DNA of 64,000 nucleotides. Source: JBHOQX01 sp042408595 (lineage in GTDB: Bacteria > Chloroflexota > Chloroflexia > Chloroflexales > Roseiflexaceae). Below the pieces are notes generated by a model that was not told where the DNA came from, ran no database searches, and worked only from the letters and a program-made list of their open reading frames with translations. Shown here in pieces: positions 32,244-41,166 of the stretch. The stretch is from assembly GCA_042408595.1 (NCBI GenBank), contig JBHOQX010000025.1, positions 62,001 through 126,000 on the forward strand. The letters are read 5' to 3'. Position 1 is the stretch's first letter. Every line of letters begins with the position of its first letter. Position numbers and translations under genes: made by a program.

Positions 32244-33926
32244 ATGGACTACCTGACGTTTTCGGACTTCCCCTGGCTCTCGCTGCTGATCGCCGCGCCG
32301 CTCCTGGGCATGGGGCTGGTCTGGCTGGCCGGGCCGCTGCGCCTGAGCGAACGGGCGACGGCCCTCGGCGCAGCGGCGTGGGCGCTCGTGCCGCTCGGCA
32401 TCGCCCTGTATGTCTGGGCGCGTTTCGAGCCGGGGCGTGTCGCCGCTGGGCAGGGAGTGGTGCAGTTCGTCGAGCTGCTGCCGTGGGTACGCGCCATCCG
32501 CGTCGAGTACTTTCTGGGCGTGGACGGCATCAGCCTGCCGCTGGTGCTGCTCACCACGCTGATGACCCCGGTCGCCCTGCTGGCGCCCGCGCCCGCGCCT
32601 GATCGACTGCGGGCGTACATCGCGCTGATCTTCTTGCTCGAGGCGGCGATGCTGGGATTCTTCCTGGCGCTCAATTTTTTCTTCTTCTTCATCTTCTGGG
32701 AGTTCAGCCTGGTGCCGGCGTTTTTCCTGATCCAGGCCTGGGGGCGCAACCCGGCCCGGCGGCGCGGCGCGGCGCTCAAGTTCTTCATCTTCACGCTGAC
32801 CGGCTCGCTCGGCATGCTGCTGCTCTTCCAGTTCTTCTATGTCGCCACCCGCGCCGCTGGCGCGCCGACGTTCGATCTGATCACGCTCGGGCGGCTCGGC
32901 CAGGGGCTGCCGGTGGTCGTGGTGAACGACGCGGGCCAGGCGGTGCGGCTCACCAGCACGCTCCAGCAGATTATCTTCGAGTATGTCGATACGCATGGCG
33001 TATCGGACGTGCTGGGGCGCTTCCCGCTGCTGTACACCTCGATCGCCTTCTGGGCGATGTTCATCGCCTTCGCGGTCAAGCTCGGCGTCTGGCCGTTTCA
33101 TATCTGGCTGCCGGACGCCTACGCCGAGGCGCCGACGGCGGGCTCGATCCTGCTGGCGGCGGTGATGTCGAAGATGGGGGCGTACGGGATGCTGCGGATC
33201 ATGCTGCCGCTGCTGCCGGACGCCGCACAGTTCTTCGCGCCGGCGGTCGCCGCGCTGGCGCTGGTGAGCATCGTCGCCGGGGCGTTCGGCGCGCTGGCGC
33301 AGACCGGCGGCGACATCAAGCGGCTGATCGCCTACACCTCGATCAACCACATGGGCTACGTGGCGCTGGCGGTGGCAGCGGTGGCGGCGCTCGGCGCGGC
33401 TGGCGCGGAGAGCCGGGCGATCGCGCTGAACGGCGCGGTGTTCCAGCTTGTCGCGCACGGGCTCTCGACCGGGGCGCTGTTCCTGCTCGCCGGGCTGCTG
33501 GCCGCGCGCAGCGGGACGTGGCAGCTGCGCGAGTGGGGCGGGCTGCGCCGGGTGATGCCGACCTTCGCGGGGGTGATGGGCGTGGCGCTGTTCGCCAATC
33601 TCGGGCTGCCGGGGCTGGCCGGGTTCGTCGGCGAATTCTTCATCTTCCGCGGGGCCTGGCCGTCGCTGCCGCTCTACACCCTGCTGGCGACGATCGGGCT
33701 GGTGGTGACGGCGCTGGCACTGCTGGCGATGTACGGGCAGATCTTCCACGGGCCGTTGGAGGAGCGCTGGGCCGGGCTGTCGGACATGCGGCTGGCGAGC
33801 CGCGAGTTCCTGGCGGTCGCGCCGCTGCTCGGGCTCGCCATCGCGCTCGGTGTCTTCCCCGCCCCGCTGATGGACGTGACGAACCGCGCGGCGACGGCGC
33901 TGGCGGCGGCGTTCCTGACGCGCTGA
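32244..33926 (+). CDS. nuoM: NADH-quinone oxidoreductase subunit M, copy 1
   Basis: 560 residues. Diagnostic stretches are FLGVDGISLPLVLLTTLMTP, NFFFFFIFWEFSLVPAFFLI, AVKLGVWPFHIWLPDAYAEAP and GGDIKRLIAYTSINHMGYVA. It follows nuoL by 4 bases. It is an antiporter-like proton-pumping subunit and one of two NuoM-type genes in this operon. Confidence 0.95.
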   Translation: MDYLTFSDFPWLSLLIAAPLLGMGLVWLAGPLRLSERATALGAAAWALVPLGIALYVWARFEPGRVAAGQGVVQFVELLPWVRAIRVEYFLGVDGISLPLVLLTTLMTPVALLAPAPAPDRLRAYIALIFLLEAAMLGFFLALNFFFFFIFWEFSLVPAFFLIQAWGRNPARRRGAALKFFIFTLTGSLGMLLLFQFFYVATRAAGAPTFDLITLGRLGQGLPVVVVNDAGQAVRLTSTLQQIIFEYVDTHGVSDVLGRFPLLYTSIAFWAMFIAFAVKLGVWPFHIWLPDAYAEAPTAGSILLAAVMSKMGAYGMLRIMLPLLPDAAQFFAPAVAALALVSIVAGAFGALAQTGGDIKRLIAYTSINHMGYVALAVAAVAALGAAGAESRAIALNGAVFQLVAHGLSTGALFLLAGLLAARSGTWQLREWGGLRRVMPTFAGVMGVALFANLGLPGLAGFVGEFFIFRGAWPSLPLYTLLATIGLVVTALALLAMYGQIFHGPLEERWAGLSDMRLASREFLAVAPLLGLAIALGVFPAPLMDVTNRAATALAAAFLTR

Positions 33927-34065
33927 CGCGGTTGGGGGCGTGGTGTGCTCAGCCCGGTAGTGGGGATGCAGCTGTGAGGCTCATGGGCCGTGGATCCCGC
34001 CCCGACACCGGAAACGGGCTCTTGCGATAACCCACGAGCTGTCTTTGAACAATGAGCGCTAACCT

Positions 34066-35586
34066 ATGCCTGTCCTCACGCTCCCGACGGCCGTTCCCTG
34101 GCTCAGCCTGATCTGGCTCAGCCTGATCGTCCCGGCGATCGGCCTGATGTTCGTCCCGCCGCAGCGGCTGCAGGCGATCCGGCTGATCGGCACCGGGGTC
34201 GCCGGGCTGTCGCTCGCGCTGGCGCTGCTGGTCTACCTGGCCTACGACCCGCGGGCCGGCGGCTACCAGTTCGTCGAAACCATCCCCTGGCTGCCGGCGC
34301 TCGGCATCAACTACATCCTCGGCGCGGACGGCGTCAGCCTGCCGCTCATCCTGTTGAACGGGATCGTGATCTTCACCGGCGCGCTGGTGAGCTGGAACAT
34401 CGAGGACCGAGCGCGCGAGTACTGGATTCTGCTGCTGCTGCTGGCCGGCGGCGTGTACGGCGTTTTCGTGTCGCTCGACCTATTTCTGCTGTTCATCTTT
34501 TACGAACTGTCGGTGCTGCCGATGTACCTGCTGATCGGCATCTGGGGCAGCACCCGCAAGGAATACGGCGCGATGAAGCTGACGCTCTATCTCATGGGCG
34601 GCTCGGCCTTCATTATCCTCGGCATGGTCGCGCTCTACTTCGGTAGCGGGCTGCACACCTTCGATCTGCGCGTGCTGGCGCAGTCGGCGCTCTTCCCGCG
34701 CAGCTTCCAGATCGCCTTCTTCGTGCCGATCTTCCTCGGCTTCGGCGTCCTCGCCGGCATGTTCCCGTTCCACACCTGGAGCCCGACCGGCCACGTCGCC
34801 GCGCCGACCGCCGTGTCGATGCTGCACGCCGGCGTGCTGATGAAGCTCGGCGCGTACGGTTGCATGCGCGTCGCCATGTGGATTCTGCCGCAGGGCGCGG
34901 CCTACTGGCTGCTGCCGATCGCCGCCATCACGCTGGTGAATATCGTCTATGGCGCGACGATCGCCGCCGTGCAGCGCGATTTCAAGTTTATGATCGGCTA
35001 CTCGTCGGTGAGCCACATGGGGCTGGTGCTGCTCGGCCTGGCCGCCGCCGACGCGATCAGTATGTCCGGCGCGGTGTTTCAGATGTTCGCCCACGGTATC
35101 ATGACCGCACTGTTCTTCGCCGTGGTGGGCCGCATGGTCTACGACCGGGCGCATACGCGGCAGTTCCCGGAGCTCGGCGGCCTCTGGCGGGTCATGCCGT
35201 TCGCGGCGATCGTCTTTATCATCGCCGGGCTGTCATCCATGGGTATGCCGGGGCTGGCCGGATTCTGGGCCGAGTTCAGCATCCTGGTCGGCACCTGGCC
35301 GCGCTTCCCGCTGATCGCGGTCCTCGCCGCGCTCGGCATCCCGATCACCGCCGCCTACATCCTGCGCGCAGCGTACCAGGTGTTCTTCAAGCCCGCGCCC
35401 GCTGAGCACCTGCTCCATCTCCCGCCGCTCACATGGCAGGAGTACGCGGTCGGCGGCATCCTGGCGGCGATCCTGATCGTCAGCGGGCTGTACCCGGCCT
35501 ACCTGGCCGAGCCGATCCGCGCCGGCGTGCAGCCGGTCGCCGAGGCCGTCGGGCGCGCGGCGGAGCTGCTCGCCGTGGGCCGTTGA
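34066..35586 (+). CDS. nuoM: NADH-quinone oxidoreductase subunit M, copy 2
   Basis: 506 residues, closer to the standard NuoM length than copy 1. It has YILGADGVSLPLILLNGIVI, LFLLFIFYELSVLPMYLLIG, GMFPFHTWSPTGHVAAPTAV and RDFKFMIGYSSVSHMGLVLL. The 139-base gap before it contains no clear ribosome site. Two different NuoM paralogues in tandem imply a longer membrane arm or a replacement of one pump; sequence alone cannot decide. Confidence 0.95.
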   Translation: MPVLTLPTAVPWLSLIWLSLIVPAIGLMFVPPQRLQAIRLIGTGVAGLSLALALLVYLAYDPRAGGYQFVETIPWLPALGINYILGADGVSLPLILLNGIVIFTGALVSWNIEDRAREYWILLLLLAGGVYGVFVSLDLFLLFIFYELSVLPMYLLIGIWGSTRKEYGAMKLTLYLMGGSAFIILGMVALYFGSGLHTFDLRVLAQSALFPRSFQIAFFVPIFLGFGVLAGMFPFHTWSPTGHVAAPTAVSMLHAGVLMKLGAYGCMRVAMWILPQGAAYWLLPIAAITLVNIVYGATIAAVQRDFKFMIGYSSVSHMGLVLLGLAAADAISMSGAVFQMFAHGIMTALFFAVVGRMVYDRAHTRQFPELGGLWRVMPFAAIVFIIAGLSSMGMPGLAGFWAEFSILVGTWPRFPLIAVLAALGIPITAAYILRAAYQVFFKPAPAEHLLHLPPLTWQEYAVGGILAAILIVSGLYPAYLAEPIRAGVQPVAEAVGRAAELLAVGR

Positions 35587-35647
35587 CCGACACCAGACGG
35601 TGGGCAATGGACGAACATCAGCGACTCCATCCCGAGCGTATGCGGGG

Positions 35648-35704
35648 GTACAAGCGCTTTCGCCCTTTGTCGCCTACCGTCTACCGTCTGACCGTCTGAC
35701 TTCT
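35648..35704. repeat. Low-complexity CTACCGTCTGACCGTCTGAC repeat before nuoN
   Basis: TACCGTCTACCGTCTGACCG continuing with TCTGAC gives four copies of a 7-9 nt unit in the spacer before nuoN. A related TCTGACCGT unit occurs before nuoD and before rpoD's stop region near 46041. Confidence 0.6.
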
Positions 35705-35716
35705 ACGGAGTTACGC

Positions 35717-37360
35717 GTGACCTTCCAACTCACCGACTTCCCACGAATCCTGCCCGAGCTGCTGCTGGTCGCCGTGGCGATCCTGGTGGTCGGCTCGGAC
35801 GTGCTGGAGCGCTGGGGCGCCGACCCGGCCGCCCAAGAGGAGCGCGGCCGCTCAGCGGTGCAACTCACGCTGATCGGCCTCGGCCTGGTGTTTGTCGTCG
35901 CGCTGGTGCAGAGCCGCTACCTCTTCACCGTCGGCGCGCCGCTTCCCGGCGACGGCATCCTTGAGCGGATCGGCAACACCTTCATCAACCTGGGGCGCAA
36001 TCTCCAGGCGGCGGGGCCAGGCGGCGAGCCGATCCTCGGCGCGTTCGCCACTGACGATCTGACGGTGATCGCGCGGCTGATCTTGGTCGGCGGCGCGTTC
36101 CTCGTCGTCCTGCTCGCGGCGGACTACCGGCCCACCGGCAGCCCCGGCGAGTTTTACGCGCTCATCCTGTTCGCCACCGCCGGGATGTGCCTGATGGCCG
36201 CAGCGACCGAGCTGATCCTGGCGTTTGTGGCGCTCGAACTGGCGTCGCTCTCGCTCTACGTCCTGGCCGGCTACTTCCGCAGCGAGCCGCGCTCGGCGGA
36301 GGCCGGCATGAAATATTTCGTCTTCGGGGCGCTCTCGTCCGGCATCCTGCTCTACGGGATGAGCCTAGCCTATGGCGCGACCGCCGCCTTCGTCAACGCC
36401 GGCGGGGCGGTCGGCTCGATCAGCACGCTCTACAGCGAGATCGCGCGGGCAGCGGCGGCGGCCGGCACGGGCGGCGCGGTCATCACGCTCGCCATGCTGC
36501 TGATCGTCGCCGGGGCGGGCTACAAGATCGCCGTGGTGCCGTTCCACGGCTGGGCCCCGGACGTGTACCAGGGCGCGCCCACGCCGATGACTGCCTTCAT
36601 CGCCTCGGCCTCGAAGGTCGCCGGCTTCCTGCTGCTCTACCGGCTGCTCGTCACCGCCTTCCCGGCATTGGCCGGCACGCCGAACCTGCAACGCGGCGCC
36701 TACGGCTGGACGAGCCTGCTGGCCCTGCTGGCGCTGCTGACGGTTATCGTCGGCACCATGGCCGCGCTGCCGCAGACCGATGCGAAGCGGCTGCTGGGCT
36801 GGTCGAGCATTGGGCACGCCGGCTTCGCGCTGCTGGCGCTCATCCTCTGGAGCTCGACAGCGCTCGGGGCGCGGGCCTTCGCCGGCACAGCGCTGCTGTA
36901 CTACCTGCTGGTCTACGCGCTGACCACCGCTGGCGCATTCGGGGCGCTGGCCGCGGTGGAGCGTGTGGGCGGCGGGTCGCGCCTGGCCGACCTGAACGGC
37001 CTGTGGCGGCGCAACATCGGCTTGGCGCTGATCCTGAGCCTGCTGGTGCTGTCGCTGGCGGGCATCCCGCCGCTCTCCGGCTTCTGGGCCAAGTTCTTCG
37101 TCTTCATGGCCGGTTACCAGGCGGGGGCGCTGCCGTTGGTGATCGTCGCTGTGATCATGACGATCGTCAGTCTATACTACTACTTGCGGATCCTGAAAGC
37201 GATCTGGATCGAGCGGCCGCCGAGCACCGAGCCACTTCGAACGCCGCGGGCGATGGGCGTCGCGCTGGCCGTTGCGACGGCGCTGGTAGTGCTGCTGGGC
37301 ATCCTGCCGAACCTGGCGCTCGGCGTTTTCGAGCAGGCGGCGGCGGTCGCAGGGCGGTAG
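35717..37360 (+). CDS. nuoN: NADH-quinone oxidoreductase subunit N
   Basis: 547 residues from the GTG at 35717, which has CGGAG upstream and starts at the conserved FPRILPELLLVAVAILVV; the in-frame ATG at 35600 would translate repeat DNA. Core motifs are ELASLSLYVLAGYF, GAGYKIAVVPFHGWAPDVYQ and QTDAKRLLGWSSIGHAGFAL. It is the last gene of the operon. Confidence 0.95.
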   Translation: MTFQLTDFPRILPELLLVAVAILVVGSDVLERWGADPAAQEERGRSAVQLTLIGLGLVFVVALVQSRYLFTVGAPLPGDGILERIGNTFINLGRNLQAAGPGGEPILGAFATDDLTVIARLILVGGAFLVVLLAADYRPTGSPGEFYALILFATAGMCLMAAATELILAFVALELASLSLYVLAGYFRSEPRSAEAGMKYFVFGALSSGILLYGMSLAYGATAAFVNAGGAVGSISTLYSEIARAAAAAGTGGAVITLAMLLIVAGAGYKIAVVPFHGWAPDVYQGAPTPMTAFIASASKVAGFLLLYRLLVTAFPALAGTPNLQRGAYGWTSLLALLALLTVIVGTMAALPQTDAKRLLGWSSIGHAGFALLALILWSSTALGARAFAGTALLYYLLVYALTTAGAFGALAAVERVGGGSRLADLNGLWRRNIGLALILSLLVLSLAGIPPLSGFWAKFFVFMAGYQAGALPLVIVAVIMTIVSLYYYLRILKAIWIERPPSTEPLRTPRAMGVALAVATALVVLLGILPNLALGVFEQAAAVAGR

Positions 37361-37499
37361 CGCGGGAATGCGTGCAGCGTTCGCCGGTGCGATTTTCATC
37401 GCAGGCGTTCTGGTGTTGTTCCGTCGGTGCCCATGCCCAAAAACGTCCCTTGACAATCCACCAGGTATTGGCGGCACAGCCGGGTATGCTATCGCGCAT

Positions 37500-37620
37500 G
37501 ACCTATCTTTATGGATAAGACCGATCGGCATCATCGTCAGAACCACGCGCCACGCGTACGCGCGGTGGCCGGCTTGATCAACCGGCAGCTTCGGGCACAT
37601 TTCGCATGCGAGCCGAATCT
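37500..37620 (+). promoter_or_regulatory. Structured leader candidate upstream of the FG-GAP gene
   Basis: Three consecutive hairpins can be drawn: 37550-37568 (CCACGCG / CGCGGTGG with one bulge), 37568-37586 (GCCGG / CCGGC with TTGATCAA inside) and 37590-37617 (TTCGG / CCGAA). They end where an intrinsic terminator begins, and the coding start follows 25 nt after it. A TTGACA at 37450 has no convincing -10 partner. I recognise no known riboswitch class. The stretch 37361-37499 has no gene. Confidence 0.45.
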
Positions 37621-37655
37621 GAGGTAGGGGCCGTCCGGCCTCCGCCCCTCTTTTT
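37621..37655 (+). terminator. Intrinsic terminator just before the FG-GAP gene
   Basis: AGGGGC (37626-37631) pairs with GCCCCT (37644-37649), with an inner GGCCG/CGGCC option, followed by CTTTTT. It could end the nuo transcript or act as an attenuator for the next gene. Confidence 0.7.
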
Positions 37656-37680
37656 AACCAGTTCATCCAAGGAGCCGCTG

Positions 37681-39684
37681 ATGAACCGCCTCGCCCTGAT
37701 CGCCCTGCTGCTCGCCCTGGTCGCCCCGGCGAGCGCCACGCCGCCCCGCGCCGCCGCCGCGCCCGCTGCGCCCACCCTCAAGTGGGCCTACGCCGGTTGC
37801 TTCGCCTCCTGGTGCCAGACGGGATAGTACGCCTCGCCGGCCGTCGCCGATCTGACCGGCGATGGGAGCGTCGAGGTCATCTGGTCGGCCTACAGCATCA
37901 ACGTGGTCGCCGGAGCGACCGGCGCGCTGATCTGGCGCGCCGCCTCCGGCCATGATACGAGCGAGCCCGGTGCGAGCGATGTCGGCCGCACCTGGCCCGG
38001 GATCGTTATCGCCGATATCGACGACGACGGCCAGACGGAGATCGTCACCGCCCACAACGGCGGGTATGTCGGCGTGTACACGCCCGCCGGCAGGTTCAAG
38101 CCCGGCTGGCCAGAGCGCCCCTACACCGCCGAGATTCGCTCATTGGCGGTGGACGACCTGGACGGCGACGGACAGATGGAGATCGTCTTTGCGCGCGCCA
38201 GCAGCGACGACAACAACCGCAAGCAGTGGACGGTCCTGGAACCGAACGGCGCCGTCCGCCCCGGCTGGCCGCGCCTTAGCTCCAGCGATCCGGGCTACGG
38301 CTACGGCGCCTACAACCAGAACGTCGGCGTAGCCGACATCGATGGGGACAGCCGCGGCGAGATCATCGGCCCTTCCGATGTGCATTACATCAGCGCCTTC
38401 AACGACGATGGCAGCCAGATCCCAGCCAATGCCCGCTACAACAACTCCACCCCGCGCGGGCCGAAAGTCTGGAGCCAGGTTGGCGTCCACCTGAGCGATG
38501 CGGTTGATCTGCGCGGCTACGCGAACTGCGGCACGGAGCACCGCCCGAACTTCGCCGTCAGCGCCCCGGCGATCGCCGACCTGACCGGCGACGGCACGCA
38601 CGAAGTCGTGGTGGTCGGCAATGTCTCCAATTGCGGTGTCGATCCGCCCGAGAGCCTGGCGCACATCCCCTTCATCTTCAACGCCGACCGCTCGCGCTGG
38701 AGCGCCGGCAACTACGACTGGACGGCTCCGCCGCCGCTCGGGGGCACGAGCGGCGCGCCACTCTCCGAGGACTACAATCTGATCCAGAGCGCGCTGCCGA
38801 ACCCGGTGCTGGCCGATCTCGACGGCGATGGCGTGAAGGAGCTGCTCTTCGCTGCCTATGACGGCAAACTCCACGCCTTCTGGATGGACAAAACCGAGCA
38901 CGGCAACTGGCCGGTCAACGTCGCCGGCCTGGCCGGCGACATCTCGTTCGCCTCCGAGCCGGCGGTCGCCGACCTGGACAACGACGGGCAGGCCGAGGTG
39001 ATCTTCGGCACCTGGCCGAAGACCGGCGGCCAGCGCAACGGCAAGCTGATCATAGCGGACGCACAGGGTCGCGTGCTGCACCAGGCGCCGCTGCCCGCCC
39101 CGCTCAACAGCGACCCCACCGCCTGGAATGGCGTGCTCGCCGCGCCCACGCTGGCCAACATCGATAGCGACCCCGACCTGGAAGTAGTGCTCGGTACCGT
39201 CGGCGCGGGCATTGTCGCCTACGATCTACCGGGGACGGCCGACGCCCGAGTGCTGTGGGGCACCGGGCGCGGCAGCCTGCTGCGCACCGGCGCGGCCCCA
39301 GCGCAGACCAGCTTCACGGCGGCACGGCCCTCCACGCCACAGCCGGGCGATACCGTCACCTTCCGGCTGACGCTGGCCGACCCGCTCGGCGCACCACAGC
39401 TGCCGCTCGAGGCCACGATCGCGTTGCCCGCCCGGCTGACCTATGTGCCGGGAAGCCTGGCGGTGTCCGGCGGATCGGGAAGCGAAAGCGCAGGAACGAT
39501 CAATTGGAACGGAACGCTGCGCTCCGGCAAGCCGGCGACCGTCACCTTCCAGGCGCGGATCGCCGGCGGGGCCGCCGGTATCCTCAGCGTCGTCGCGCGC
39601 GTCCGTGGCGGCCATACCGCCGACCTGTCGGTCTCGTTCCTGGTCGGCGGACGGACCGTGTCGCTGCCGCTGGCGCGGCGGTGA
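37681..39684 (+). pseudogene. Secreted FG-GAP/VCBS beta-propeller protein interrupted by an in-frame TAG
   Basis: 668 codons from the ATG at 37681 (AAGGAG upstream) if one TAG at 37825-37827 is read through. The first 48 residues hold a signal peptide (LALIALLLALVAPASA) and WAYAGCFASWCQTG. After the TAG the same frame goes on with YASPAVADLTGDG. In relatives this position is typically Trp (GWYASP), and TGG to TAG is one change. At least seven calcium-loop repeats follow (IADIDDDGQTEIV, VDDLDGDGQMEIV, ADLDGDGVKELL, ADLDNDGQAEVI). The last 130 residues look like a CARDB/DUF11-type beta domain. It is an integrin-like extracellular propeller. Without readthrough it is a pseudogene or carries a sequence error. 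Confidence 0.75.
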
Positions 39685-39723
39685 GAGGATGCGCTGGGCG
39701 GCGGACGACGGACGGCGTTCGGT

Positions 39724-40239
39724 TCACCCTTGATAGACAGCCCGGAATCGCTCGCGGGCGCGGAAGAGGCGCGTCTTGACGGCGCTGTTCGAGACGCCGA
39801 GGCGGTCGGCGATCTCCTGGGTGCTGCGCCCCTCGCAGGTGTGCAGCACCAGCGGCAGGCGGTAGATCTCCGGCAGTTGCGCCAGCGCCGAGCGGACCGT
39901 CTCCTGCTCGTCCACCCGTGATCCCACACTCGCGACCTGGGCAGACTCCCGCCCCTCACCAGCCTCGAGCGTCTGGAAGCGGATGCGGCGGCGTCGGCGC
40001 AGGTGGTCATAGGCGGTGTTGGTCGCGATACGGTAGAGCCAGGCGCTCTCGCTCGCTGCCGGGTCGCGCCCCGCCCAGCCACGCATCGCTTTGATGAACG
40101 TCTCCTGGCAAAGATCCTCCGCTGTCTCCCAGTCGCTCACCAGGCGAGTGAGGTAAGCCAGCACCGGCTGGCGGTAGGTCTCATAGAGGGTCTGAACAGC
40201 GGCGCCGCCTCGAGTGTCGATCGCTGTACCTGGCGTCAT
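39724..40239 (-). CDS. ECF-type RNA polymerase sigma factor
   Basis: 171 residues with sigma region 2 (LVSDWETAEDLCQETFIKAM, then SAWLYRIATNTAYDHLRRRR) and region 4 (LAQLPEIYRLPLVLHTCEG, then SAVKTRLFRARERF). AGGAG precedes the ATG. It is small and lacks region 3, so it belongs to the extracytoplasmic-function group. The next minus-strand frame upstream encodes a 64-residue protein; an anti-sigma factor with a membrane segment is not seen. Confidence 0.9.
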   Translation of the reverse strand: MTPGTAIDTRGGAAVQTLYETYRQPVLAYLTRLVSDWETAEDLCQETFIKAMRGWAGRDPAASESAWLYRIATNTAYDHLRRRRRIRFQTLEAGEGRESAQVASVGSRVDEQETVRSALAQLPEIYRLPLVLHTCEGRSTQEIADRLGVSNSAVKTRLFRARERFRAVYQG

Positions 40240-40353
40240 GCCTGTCTCCTGTATTCAGATTTCAGCGTGATCGAAGAGTGCCAGGGAAGACGGAAGGCCG
40301 AGAACGCCCAATCGCACAACCGTCATCCGCCTTCCGCCCGCGGTCGTGCGGCG

Positions 40354-40548
40354 CTAGCCTGCGTGATGGGCGGGCCGGCCGGGGCGCAGCGCGGCGAGCA
40401 GCCGCCACATCAGAGAGATCCGGCGTTGCGGCTGTTCCGTGCGCCGCTCGGCGCGCGCCAGGCGCAACGCGCGCAGCGGGAGCGCCTCAGCAACGAGCTC
40501 CGCATGGCGTTCCCGCGCCAACTGAGCGTCCAGGTCCGTAAGATTCAT
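40354..40548 (-). CDS. Small basic protein of unknown function
   Basis: 64 residues, preceded by GGAGGTGG at 5-6 nt from the ATG, which is the main reason to accept it. It is Arg/Ala/Leu-rich with an amphipathic N-terminus (TDLDAQLARERHAELVAEAL) and ends in a basic segment. It lies 114 nt upstream of the ECF sigma gene on the same strand and may be co-transcribed. No family recognised. Confidence 0.45.
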   Translation of the reverse strand: MNLTDLDAQLARERHAELVAEALPLRALRLARAERRTEQPQRRISLMWRLLAALRPGRPAHHAG

Positions 40549-40765
40549 CGCACCACCTCCGCGGCCATCAGCCAGCCTTTCGCAGGCACACGATAGCAGG
40601 ATGGCGTCGGAATGGCATCAGCCCGGCGCATGATTATGGGCGAGACGGAGTGCCGATGGTGGCATCCGGCAAAAGGCGGAGCGCAGCGCAGAATCGGGAC
40701 AGCATGTCCCATCTCAGCACGCATCGCGGCAGCCCGTGTAGCCGCCTGTCAGCGACGATGCCGGA

Positions 40766-41131
40766 TCACGGCCCCGCCGGCAACGGCGACGGCCGCAGCA
40801 GGATCGGCGGCGTAGGGGTGAGGGTCGGCGTGGGCGAGAGGGTCGGCGTGGGCGGGAGGGTCGGCGTGGGCGGGAGGGTCGGCGTCGGCGACAGAGTCGG
40901 CGTGGGCAGGGGCGTGACGGTCGGCAGGGGCGTGCGGGTCGCCGGCACGATCGTCACCGGTGTGCGGGTGGGCGTAGCGGTCGGTGCGGCGGTCGGTGTC
41001 GGCGGCGGCCCGAAGGGGGCGCAGGCCGCAATTGCCCAAAGAGAGAAACAGAGGAAGAGGGAGACAAGGCTATACCTGGGTCGTCGCTGCATATTTGCGG
41101 GGATGAACGCGAGACGCGTGCGATGGTTCAC
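40766..41131 (-). CDS. Pro/Thr-repeat lipoprotein
   Basis: 121 residues from a GTG at 41131 with AAGGAG six bases upstream. A hydrophobic segment ends in a lipobox (LWAIAACAPF), and the rest is almost entirely Pro-Thr repeats (TPTLPPTPTLPPTPTLSP). It is a lipid-anchored, extended stalk without a globular domain. It lies 35 bases downstream of the response-regulator gene. Pro/Thr repeats of this kind are common in Chloroflexota envelope proteins; the function is unknown. Confidence 0.6.
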   Translation of the reverse strand: MNHRTRLAFIPANMQRRPRYSLVSLFLCFSLWAIAACAPFGPPPTPTAAPTATPTRTPVTIVPATRTPLPTVTPLPTPTLSPTPTLPPTPTLPPTPTLSPTPTLTPTPPILLRPSPLPAGP

Positions 41132-41166
41132 AGACGCTCCTTGTCTCCATGGATCCTCGTCATCGA

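Noticed and set aside
29693..32245. Very long minus-strand frame opposite nuoK/nuoL
   Set aside because: It is Arg/Gln/Asp-rich antisense of clear nuo genes, with no ribosome site or family pattern.
37825..37827. TAG as a pyrrolysine codon
   Set aside because: No pyrrolysine signal or methyltransferase context; the surrounding motif predicts Trp.
40800..40990. Regular GGCGTGGGCGGGAGGGTC-type repeats that look like a short CRISPR or minisatellite
   Set aside because: They are the codons of a Pro/Thr-repeat lipoprotein on the minus strand; there are no unique spacers.
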